Part shown: one piece after another, positions 23,701 through 34,999 of the stretch | Layout of the letters: every line of letters begins with the position of its first letter | How positions within the stretch are numbered: position 1 is the first letter of the stretch | Assembly: GCA_023052935.1 (NCBI GenBank) | Contig: CM041292.1 | Coordinates: 110,816,436 to 110,880,435 of the forward strand | DNA length: 64,000 nt | Direction of reading: 5' to 3' | Origin: Piezodorus guildinii | Lineage: Eukaryota; Arthropoda; Insecta; Hemiptera; Pentatomidae | The notes under the pieces: model-generated | Database searches by the model: none | Seen by the model: the letters and a program-made list of their open reading frames with translations, nothing else | What the model was told of the DNA's origin: nothing | Translations under genes and position numbers: made by a program

Positions 23701-26700
23701 GGAATATGCTAGAAGATTTGGAAGAGTATATTCGATAGGACCTTTTTGCACTTGTCAGAAGGGATATTCCTGAATAGCTACTACACTTAAGCATATCTCC
23801 CTTCTTATGTATATTAAGATATTCTTCCATTTTTCAGACATGTCCTCTTCAATCCACACAGTCAAGATGATATTGTGAAGGGTTTTGAGAAGTTCAGATG
23901 ATCCGTGCTTGAATAATTCGGCTGGTAGACCATCGATACCAGAGGCTTTATTGTTCTTGAGCCGCTCTATTGCCTGGACGACTTCCTCACTGCTGGAATG
24001 ACCTACTAGCTTCGGTGGAAGAAAATTCCAGAACAACTGTTTGAGAACAACACTTCAGCTGGGAACACAAGGAAGATCGAGAAAGGACTTCTTCCCTTGA
24101 TGAGAAAATTCTGGAGCTTAAGTAGAAGAAAATTCAAGAATAAGTGTTTCAGAACTTGTAGGGAAACTCGATGTAAACAAATCTACTGTCAATGGCCAAC
24201 TGAAGGTAACTGGAAAAGCGAAAAAACTTGAAAGTTGGATACCTCACTCATTAAACAGAAAAAAAAAAAAGTTATGAAGTTTGTTCCTCACTTCTACCAA
24301 AACAACAATACATTTCCGTCCAGTATTGTAACTTCCTATGAAAAGTGGGTCTCATATGATAACAGCAGACCTTATGGAGAGATGATCAATAAAGTGAAGC
24401 AGCACATTTTCTTGATGATCATTATTTGGGGGGCTTCATTTAATTTGATTCAAAACAGCTTCTTCAATCCTGGCATAACGTTAAAATGTATTGTAACCTA
24501 CATTGACGTAATACATCGGAAATTATGTAACACAACAACACTCTGTATTATATAATGTATGGACTTTAGCGAAGGATCAATTCAGTCTCTTTGAGCCTCC
24601 TAGTCAAGCTGTTAAAACTTTAAAACACTCCCTAACAAACCATGGAATAGTGTTTATGAAACAAGACTATCCATCACATATAAACAATTAAAGTTTAATC
24701 TCAATCCTGCTTAATCAATTAAATTAATTAAATTGCTTTTGGCCCTTTAAAGCAATCATGTCATCAATTTAAATGTTTCTAATTCCTTTCAAAATATAAT
24801 GAAATATCTCCATATATAAAAGAAAAATTGGTTCGAGGTGTGGTTATAGAAAAAATCAATCACAAATAAAATAATGTTTTTTTTACTGTGTGCCTAATTG
24901 TTGGTCAATCAGCATTGTTTATAACAATATTAAACACAGAATATCAAAGTTCGGAAACCAGGCTTATTTTAAATATATTATTTTGGATCAGAAATAAAAA
25001 CTGTGATAAATTTATTATTAGAAAATATATGATAAACAACAATCGTACATTGTTGTTAATATTTTAAACTTATAAAAATTGTAGTAAGGGAAATAGCTTC
25101 TTTATTATAAATTATAAACATTAAATGAAAGGCCATAACTGGTTGGCTCATTAGGACTAATATTATAATTATAAATTAATAATTAAACTAAAAGAATAAA
25201 AAAAAATCGAATAATACCTTTGTAGCACATCTTGGTGGCAAAGGAAGAACAAACTGATCAAAATTATAATGTTCATGAGCACATAACAAAAGAGGAAAAG
25301 AACAGGCTGTACTGTACAAGAGGATTATATGAAGTTTTTTCCTGCAAAATAATAATAATAAATGAACAACTCCTATTGTAATGTATAAAAGGCACTTGGT
25401 TGTTAAACATGGTAATTATATATTTTTGAGAATTCCTGTTTTTGTTAAAGATAGATTCCTTATGGCTGATTTTAAGAATATGTAGGCAATTTCATTTTCA
25501 GTCAAAAACATTTCTTCTCATATGATTTGAATGACCGCTACCAGAAAACATTGCATGCTTCATAGAAATATAAGTAATTCATACCATTTAAATCCTCCAA
25601 CACAAGCTCTACATACCAGAACATGTCCCAAAAACCACTTGTTATAAAATAAACAAATCCCCACAATTCCTAAGCAAGTTAATTATTTATGTTTACTTTA
25701 TCAAGTCATTTGATGAACTATTTAGTTCATTTCAAAGAAGATTGTTTATAAAAAGGAGGAAACAGGTATAAGTCAATCCATTCGAAATTGTCCAGAACAT
25801 CATGATGATGAAATGAGGACTATATGTCATTTTTACAGAGACATGGAGTTATGAGAACCTACCACCACTGTGGGGTGTGTGGTGAAATGTGCTCTATGTC
25901 TAGAGGACGTGTTCCAAACTTCAGGTAATCATAAATTTATTATTAACTGTTACGTTTCAACTACCATATATTTAATGTATATTGCGATGTAATATCTAGC
26001 ATTGTTTGTCTATTCCCTTTGTGAAAGTGTGATAGCTAAACATTACTTTTTTATGAAGTATAGTATACCTTAGCAATGTATTTCAATTTGTTTTTTTCCC
26101 AATTACCTATCAAAGGACTGTGATGTGATGTGATGTATGGAAACATATAAAGGAGAGTATCCTAGAGTCGGCTATGTAGGTCTGCGGAGTCAAAAGAATA
26201 TATACAAAAGGTAAAAGGATTGCATGGTGGAGCGATGAATTAAAAGCGCTGGTTAAGGAAAAGAAGGTAGCCTGGAAAAATTATTGCACTGCCAAAACCG
26301 CGGAAAAATGGCAGTCATATTGGCCAGGAATAATACCAAAGAGGCCGTAAAAACTGCAAAAAGGAGATCTTGGGAAGAATTTGGAGAGAGATTGAACCAA
26401 GATCATGGTGAAAACATAAAGCTATTCTGGAAAAAAATCAAAGCACTGAGAGGCCGAACAGTCAAGGGAATCAGGAATATTAAGAATGAGCTAGGAGAAA
26501 TGGTCTCAGAAGATAAAGGCATCCTAGAGGTATGGAGGAGACATTATGAAAAACAATTCATAAATAAATATGTGTGTCCTTTGGACAGTCAAGAAGGGCG
26601 CTGGAATGAAGCTGAGTTCGATGAGGTCATCGAGGAGGAAGAAGTTGAGCTAGCTATCGAAAAGATCAAAACAGGAAAAGCTCCAGGACAGGATACTAGA

Positions 26701-29700
26701 GTTGGAGAGTTTGTTAAGTATGGTGGAGTGGAGTTAATGAAGTCTCTCCAAATACTTTTTCAAAAAGCCTGGGATGAGAAAAAGATCCCTACAGAATGGG
26801 AATATAATGTGATAATTCCCATACATGCTCCAATGAATGCTCCAACTACAGACCTATATGCCTGTCTCCAGTGGTATACAAGTTGTATACAACCATCCTG
26901 CATAATAGACTGAAACCTCTAGTTGAGCCGTTTATAGGAGATGAGCAAGCTGGATTCAGACCAGGACGTCAGACGCAGGATCATATATTCACCCATAGGA
27001 ATATTATGCAAAAATCATGGGATCATGATAAAAATGTATACCTTGCCTTCCTAGACCTTCAAGGTGCATTTGACTCGGTCCCAAGAAACGGAATATGGGA
27101 AACATTAAGAGCCAAGAATGTTCCAAGAAGCCTGGTGGAAGCTATAAAATCCATATACCAAGATCCAAAGGGTATAGTGAGACTGAATGGGCAGGAATCT
27201 GACCATTTTAGCATAGCTAGAGGGGTTAAACAAGGGGATAGCTTAAGCCCATTGCTATTCACATTATATATGGATGAAATAGCTGCAATCTGCAAAAGGC
27301 GAACAGAAAGGACTTTCCTAGGGCGAAGGAATCTGCTTCCAGTCGTGATACAGCTTCTCCTGTATGCGGACGATATTGTCCTGATTGCAGATTCTGTAGA
27401 GAAATTGCAGCAAGCAGTTGACAAATGGAATGAAGAGCTCCGCAGGAAGGGCATGACCATCAGTACCAGCAAGAGTAAGATCTTGTAGGTTGGAAGGGTA
27501 CAGGAAGATGTTTTGGTATACTGCAATGGAGAGGCGATGAAAGAGGTGTCAAATTTCACCTACCTCGGTACTGTTATGCATAGATCTGGGAAAATAGACT
27601 CAGAAATAGTGAACAGGATAAGCAAGGCCAACGCTGTATACTACCAGATCTGCAATACAGTGATCGGGAAGAGAGAAGTCAGCAGAAATGTGAAACTGCA
27701 CATCTTTAAGGCGGTTTACCTTCCTATACTCCTTTATGGTGCAGAAAGCTGGGTGATGACTAGCAGACTGGAGAGCAAAGTCATTGCTGCAGAGATGAGA
27801 TTTCTCCGAAGAATTGCAGGGAGAACAAGATAGGATCAGAGAGGAGTTAGGAGTTCCCTCAATAAAGGATGTCCTGGAAACTCGCAGCATAAGTGGTTTG
27901 GACATGTTGTCCGGATGGAGGGACACAGAGATCCATTGAAAACCATGGACTATATTCCCATTGGTAAAAGACCCCGTGGCCGACCAAGAATGTCGTACCT
28001 GGAGTACGTAGACCGTTTATGCAAGAAATGAAATAAAAATATTCGCCAAGCCAGAAATCTAGCATACAACAGGGAACATTGGCAATCCTGGCTAAATGCT
28101 CCCCTACGCTGAAAGGCACTACAGGGTGATGCAAAAGAAGAAGGAGAAGGACTGTGACCTCTTAATCAAATCATTCTTTGTATCTAATATCTTTACATAT
28201 TAACAATTAACAAATTATTCACTGTGGCCTCATAATCTTATCTTTAACGCAGTGGTTTTATAAATTGTCATACATTGATTAGTAAAATAGTAATTTTAAA
28301 GTATTAGGTTCTTAAATGATGTTTAATTTCTGATTAATTTTTAGGTGCCAACAGCAGTCATTGGTGAACGGTCGATTACAAAAGTGTAACTTCACGGAAT
28401 CTATAAATAAGTGGTTAAGAGATATACATCTCCCTTTTGACAAATTGGTTCGCTTCACCATCATGTGGTTGATGCTACCCCATGCTCGACAAGTCTTAAT
28501 TGAAGAGTTATTGGGTATGTCGTCAAAAACAGTGGTGAAGTGGTTTGAATGTTGTAGGGAAATATGTATTTTTCCCAAGTATTGTTAATGCTTACATTCT
28601 TGATGGCCAAGGAATGGTAGTGGAGGTATAGCTTTTTTCAGTCAAATTTATAATTTTTCAGTCAAATTCAATTTTTTCAGTCAAATTCATAATTTTTTCA
28701 ATCAAATTCATAATTTTTTCAGTCAAATTCATAATTTTTTCAGTCAAATACATAATTTTTTCAATCGAATTCATAATTTTTTCAGTCAAATTCATAATTT
28801 TTTCAGTCAAATTCATAATTTTTTCAGTCAAATTCATAATTTTTTCAATCAAATTCATAATTTTTTCAGTCAATTTCATAATTTCTTGTACCCATTTTAT
28901 ACAGTAAATTTAATGAGGTTTTGCAATCAACAACTTAACATTTTTATTAAATCTTGTTCTTGTTTATCCATTAAACGTTACTTTATGTTACTGTGCTTAA
29001 TCCGACGGTGCAGCGGGAGTCTTAAGTTTTGCCTATCCAGGTTTACTTAAGATAGGGATCTTTCACGAGTTACACTTTTTAAATCTTTTAAGGGTCATTT
29101 GTGGAGCACAAATATAGGGTGATCTGCTGGTTTTGGACTTGCGACCTTAAGCATAGAAGGCTGTTATGCTAGCCACTACTCCACAGGTGACCCTCAATGT
29201 TCCAAAAATCCACAGGTGTTTGGATCTGCCGGGTTCAAACACGTGATCTTGGGCGTATTGATCTTGAACACCTTGCTGAATGCATCCAGAGTCCCCTGTC
29301 AAGTAGTGGCTAGCATAACAGCCTCTATTAAAGGACGAAATAACCAAGGATTTTTACTCCCTAAAAGCAAATATAGGGATGGTTTCCATCTGCCAGGTAT
29401 GAACCTTAATCATAGAGAGCTGTTATGGCTAGCCACTACTCCACAGGTGAACCTTTATGCATTCTAAAAGGTGCTAAAGATCAATATGCCCAAGGTCACG
29501 TGTTTAAACCCGGCAGATTCAAACACCTGTGGATTTTTGGAACATTGAGGTTCACCTGTGGAGTAGTGGCTAGCATAACAGCCTTATATGCTTAAGGTCA
29601 CAAGTCCTAGTGGATAGAAGGATGTTATGCTAGCCACTGCACCACAGGTGACCCTCGATGCATTCAACAAGGTGTTTGAATCAGCCGGGTTTGAACCCCT

Positions 29701-32700
29701 GACCTTGGACATATTAGTCCTTAACACCTTTTAGAATGCATAAAGGTTCACCTGTGAAGTAGTGGCTAGTCATAACAGCTGTCTATGATTAAGGTCGCAA
29801 GTTCAAAACCAGCAGATGGCCCTATATTTGCTTTTAGGGATTAAAAATCCTTGGTTATTTCGTCCTTTAAAAGGGGCCTGTTATGCTAGCCACTACTCTA
29901 CAGGTGACCCTGGATGCTTTCAGCTAGGTGTTAAAGATCAATATGCCCAAGGTCACGTGTTCAAAACCGGCATGTTCAAACACCTGTGGATTTTTGGAAC
30001 ATTGAGGGTCACCTGTAGAGTAATGGCTAGCATAACAGCCTTCTATGCTTAAGGTCGCAAGTCCAAAACCAGCAGATCGCCCTATATTTGTGCTCCAAAA
30101 GTGACCCTTAAAAGATTTAAAAAGTGTAACTCGTAAAAGATCCCTATCTTAAGTAAACCTGGATAGGCAAATCTCAAGACTCCCGTGGCACCATCGGATT
30201 AAGCACAGTAACATAAAGTGACGTTAAATGGATAAACAAGAACAAGATTTAATAAAAATGTTAAGTTCTTGATCGCAAAACCTCATTCAATTAACTGTAT
30301 AATATGGGTACAAGAAATTATGAAATTGACTGAAAAAATTATGAATTTGATTGAAAAAATTATGAATTTGACTGAAAAAATTATGAATTCGATTGAAAAA
30401 ATTATGAATTTGACTGAAAAAATTATGAATTTGACTGAAAAAAGCTATGGTCGAGGCAAAATTCATTAAACAGAAACATAACAGGGGGAGGATCATCGAA
30501 GGCACTTGGATTTGTGGTGCCTTCGAGAAAGCAACCAAAAAATGCTTTTTCGAAACTCTTCGGGACTGATCAAGTGCTTCACTTCCAGATGTCATTTTAT
30601 GCCGTATTGCCCCTGGCTCCCCACTATCATTTCCGACATGTGGAGAGGATATAATGACTCTTCCATTAGCCCCCAGGATTGAGAGCATTTGACTGTCAAT
30701 CATACCATCAATTTCATTAACCCCGACACTGGGGCACACACCCAAAATGTGGAGGGAACTGAGGGGAAACATTCCTAGATATAGTAGGAAGAAAGATCAC
30801 CACGCTGGGTACTTATCAGAATTTTATTGGAAGAGACATAACCGGGTCAATGAAAGAGTGTATAATTTTTTCATTGAAGTTGGAAGATAATTTGACCCAA
30901 AAGAAGCGTAAGAATATTAAATATTACTCTTATTTTTATGTTTTGCTGACTAAAAGATAAATTGCTTTAATAATGATATTTATCTCTAGTGTTTAATGTT
31001 AACTGTAGTAGCAGTCATTTGATTGTTAATTCAATTTCAATATCAACAAAAACATTTATGTTTTATATATTTCAATGTATTTCATAGATATATTTATATA
31101 TACATTACATGTATGTACATCTTTATGTATCTTATTGTTTATATTTCCATATAGTGTGATTGAATTTTATTGAGTAAGTTTATATCTAAAAATAACTGTA
31201 TGAATCTTGCTATTATAGGTCTACCTAACCTTGGAATGTTTGAACGAAATTGATGTGATGGATTTCTAGCTTTGTGCTTTGCTAATTGACCTGTAAGAGT
31301 ACCAAACATTTTTTATATTAGGTATATTATTTAGATTTAAAGATATATTTGATACTTGTTTTGTGAGGTTACAAACAAATCTCAGGTGCTATGAATCAAA
31401 GGCTAAAACATACATTATTTGATTTTTATTCCATGAAACTTATTTCTAATTTTATATTCAACAGTTTAAATATTTTATAAATATATATGTGTGTGTATTA
31501 TAGTAATATATATTTAGTTGGTTTGTGAACATAGCGCCTTGTATAAGGTAATTTTTGTTAGTTAAATATCAGGAAAACAATTGCTTAGTTATGTTTTTAA
31601 TGTAACCTTTAATAAGAGATACTCTTAATTTTGAATGCATGGTTTAGATATATATATATACACACATATAATGTTGTTGATTTCGTTAAGAAATTTAATA
31701 CCTTTATAACAATTTTGATGTTCTGTTATAGGTTACTATCAGTCTTTCCGTTCAATCTTGGAGTGTTGGAATGAATTTGATGTGTTATTGGTTTGTCACA
31801 TATGAAAAGTCCATTTTTTTGTTTTGTTTTTTCTCTTTATTTAAAAGTGGAATTAGTTAACTGTTTTAGTATATTATTTTAAATAATGAAACTTTGTCTA
31901 AACCTTCCTCTAAAGTACCTTTGATTTTATAGATTTAAAAAAAATTGGAACACCATCTTATTAGCATTGATAAAATATCTGGTGCAAGCAACACACGACT
32001 TTCACTTACCTCCGTTTTAAAAATCAATTAAAGAATTTTCAAATACAGTTAGAAACAAAAATGAGTGAAACCATAAAAGAATTAATTAAATTGAATTTAT
32101 ATAGAAACATGTGTTTCATTAAAAAATCTATTATATTATTATCTAAAATAATCAGTTAGTTTTGTGTTCATTTCATCACTCCCTATTAACTGTTAAAAGC
32201 TTGTGTATGAGATAATATTTTTTCTAAAATCTTTAGCTTTCCAACGGTATATCATACATGTATAGTACTGCTCTCATGTTCATAAACGAAAAATTGCATT
32301 AAAAAAATATTTTTTCTGTTTTCTCCTTTAGTTGGGTATCGAATTTATTCAATTTATATATTTACCTGTTTTTCATCAGTGTTAACAAAATAATATAGTT
32401 ATTTTTATAGAATCTACAAAATTAAAGGTACTTTAGAGGAAGAAAATTTAAAATATCGGCATTTAAGCCCTGTTAGACCATTTTAATCACAATGAAACCT
32501 AGATGATATTAAAGCTCATTAAATTTTACATCGATATAGCGAGTTTAATCAAAATGTTGGAGCCGTTTTCGAGAAAATCAAAAAAAGGTGCAAAATGCAT
32601 GGTACAAAGTGCCTCTTCTGGTAAGCTCATTTTGATGAAAAAAGTTTTGTAATGTCTCAAGCGTATATTTGTCCTAAATATGAAATTTCAGTTTCATAGG

Positions 32701-34926
32701 ACTTACCGTTTCTGCCCGGGAGTTACCACACACACACACACACGCACAAGCAGATCTTTTTGCGGTACTTGGTTATTTGGACTCAGGGGACCCTAAAACG
32801 TGTATTTCCGTTGAAAACTGGAATTCGAAAATTTTCAGGATCGCAATACTTTCCCTTACTATATATAGTAAATGAAAGTAATAATGGGTAAATATGCAAG
32901 TTGAACGAATTTGATAAATAAAATAATTCGTTAACAATTTATTTGTATCTTTCAATGTATTTAAAAATTCTTAAACTGAATTTAACAATGGAGGTAAGTG
33001 AAAGTCGTGTGTTGCGCGCACCAGATTTTTAAATTCCAGTTTTCGACAGAAATATGAATTATAGGGTTCCTTTGTTTGTTTATTTATTATATACTACTAT
33101 GGCTAACAGGAGCTAATTCTTTTGCATATTGCCGAGCTGCTTTACTTGTGACATGACGAAAGTTGATGATGTTTGATACTATCTCATGTACACTACTCTG
33201 TACAACTTTTGCCAATTTTTTTGTTCAATTTAGGGGAATGAAATAAAAATTATAGTAAAATTTTTAATACAAATGTTTTAATTTCATAAAGTTGTTAATA
33301 ACTAAATGTTTTTGTGAAAACGGACATCTCCTGTGAAGAATATAACCCAATTGTCTAGTAAGAATTTACTCTATTACTTTTATTTGTTATAATTGTAGAT
33401 TAACATGTCTTTAGTAACGATATTAATCCCAATTCTCATTGAAATCAATTTAAATAATATATGCAGTAATACATTTTAATTGATTCCTCTGATCCACATT
33501 TTTGGTTTTTTGTTGTTTTTAATAGAAATTATTCTCTATCCTTAGATGGATTAAAAACCACAAATAAAACATTTTTTGGCTTGTACTAAAAAAGGTTTTT
33601 GGCTCACATCTGTTTGTAAAATTTCTCTAACTCAAGTGATTTTGAAGATATTTGATCAAAACACAACTAACAATATTATAGGATCAACTTAACATTTGTT
33701 GTACTCACTACATTACTTAAATATTAAAGAAAGTTTTTGTTTTTTTAAATAAAATTCTTGAATATTAAACAAAACCATAACTTTTAGTGATTAAGAAATG
33801 TGTAAACGAAAATAGACTCATCATCGATTCAACTGTATTTCAGCCTAAAACATGTTTTATCTGTAGTTTCAAATGCAGGAAAGAATAGAGAATACCAATA
33901 AAAAAAAAAAAAATTAAGCAGGATATTTTCAAAAATTGTATAATCGTTGACCTATGGTGATTGAATTATGTTATAATTGTTGTATATCTTTACTTTTGTT
34001 CCAGATTCAAAACTCCATGTCTCTGTATAATAATTTTGTTGCTTCACACCAGCTTGCTCCTCAGCATAACTACACAGTACTTAAAAATTCGTCAGAAACT
34101 AAAATAAGTCTTTCACTTGAGAATATATATGATTTAGAAATATTTTTTGAAATGCTGCAGATTGTTACACCATGGTTTATTATTTCCAAATAATATGAAA
34201 TGTTAGGGGATATAATTTATTAGGGTATAGCTGTTTACAAAGGCCGTAAACTATGGGGAGCCCTTGGCTGAGTGGCTAGTGCGCTAGTCTCTGATGCTAC
34301 ATGTTGCGAGTTCGAATCCCAGTCCCGGCGGGGCTTTTTATAAGGACGTAATATAATGGGGATTCACTCACAGCCTCTCCCCTGGGTATGCGAGACCCGT
34401 CAGCCAAATGGTGGCCACTCACAAAATTAGGCGTAGGGAGTGATGACTCTACACTATAAATTAAATCGTGAAACGCGAGAGTAAACTCTCAGGAGATTAC
34501 ACCGCGAGGCCCAGGGCCTGCACGGCCTGTCGTGCCATTGAAAAAAAAAAAAAAAAAAAAGCTGTTTACAAAGCTATTTATAGATAATTAACTAAAATAA
34601 AGAGCAATGTATAATACAAAGGGAAGTGGTCTATAACCACTGCTTCTTTTTATTTTATTTTTTATCGATTACAAAGGTTTATTATTGGAAATAATAAACC
34701 CAAAATGTTATAATCATGTACTAGGTCATAATAAAAATCTTTTAAAATTTGACATTTGTTTGAGTAAAAAGTCACTGAGACGGAGCTGGTTTAATGACTG
34801 GTTATGAAAAATGAAGAAGTATATTGAATGTGTTAGAAATTACTTTGAAAAAATTAAAGCTGTACTTCAAAACTTGTGTAGTACCTTTTGCTTGTGTGTG
34901 GTTGTAAATTGTTTGTTTGTGTGTGT

Positions 34927-34999
<73 letters not shown>

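Larger units (their letters stand above)
22480..24085 (-). mobile_element. RTE-type LINE, 5' truncated
   Basis: Read on the minus strand from 24,036: a thumb-proximal start, RT palm, C-terminal segment and, after the stop, the (TAA)n tail at 22,470-22,481. The endonuclease is absent. Protein blocks resemble RTE-clade elements in arthropods and nematodes. Frames shift at about 23,800, 23,300 and 22,950. The element sits antisense to nothing: it is in the same orientation as MARF1, inside its intron. Confidence 0.82.
26110..28140 (+). mobile_element. RTE-like LINE, second subfamily, 5' truncated
   Basis: Carries the region just before the RT, the full RT and the C-terminal segment, ending near 28,140 with the A/G-rich AAAGAAGAAGGAGAAGG. 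The endonuclease is missing. It lies in the longest MARF1 intron, antisense to the gene. At least four frame changes or stops occur (about 26,300, 26,890, 27,488 and 27,833), so it is dead. Its sequence differs clearly from the 22,480-24,085 element (for example SYLGT and NFTYLGTVM blocks), so two RTE-like subfamilies are present. Confidence 0.82.
28629..30447. mobile_element. 1.8-kb near-palindromic foldback element with minisatellite ends
   Basis: Ends are perfect inverted repeats beginning TAGCTTTTTTCAGTCAAAT. Inside each end is an array of a 21-bp unit, followed by inverted SINE-A-like copies (28,940-29,180 and 30,030-30,245) and further inverted blocks down to a centre near 29,545. Some blocks also recur inverted within one arm (29,180-29,220 against 29,515-29,560), so it is palindromic at more than one scale. 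It interrupts a Merlin transposase between VVEV and EAKF. No clear target duplication was found. It has no protein-coding content of its own. Confidence 0.8.

Noticed and set aside
27059..27559. 166-codon minus-strand frame
   Set aside because: It is the antisense shadow of the RTE-like reverse transcriptase on the plus strand.
28658..28879. Heptad-repeat protein (LTEKIMN units) on the minus strand
   Set aside because: The frame is open only because the minisatellite unit is 21 bp. There are no flanking exons or start context, and the array is the end of a foldback element.
28635..28882. Regular short repeats that could suggest a CRISPR array
   Set aside because: The 21-bp units are directly adjacent with no unique spacers, the array has an inverted partner at 30,314-30,445, and the DNA is eukaryotic.
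34256..34330. A functional tRNA gene (A and B boxes present)
   Set aside because: The acceptor stem does not close, and the block is the head of a SINE with body, poly-A tail and 14-bp target duplication. The heads at 56,340 and 59,650 are rejected for the same reason.
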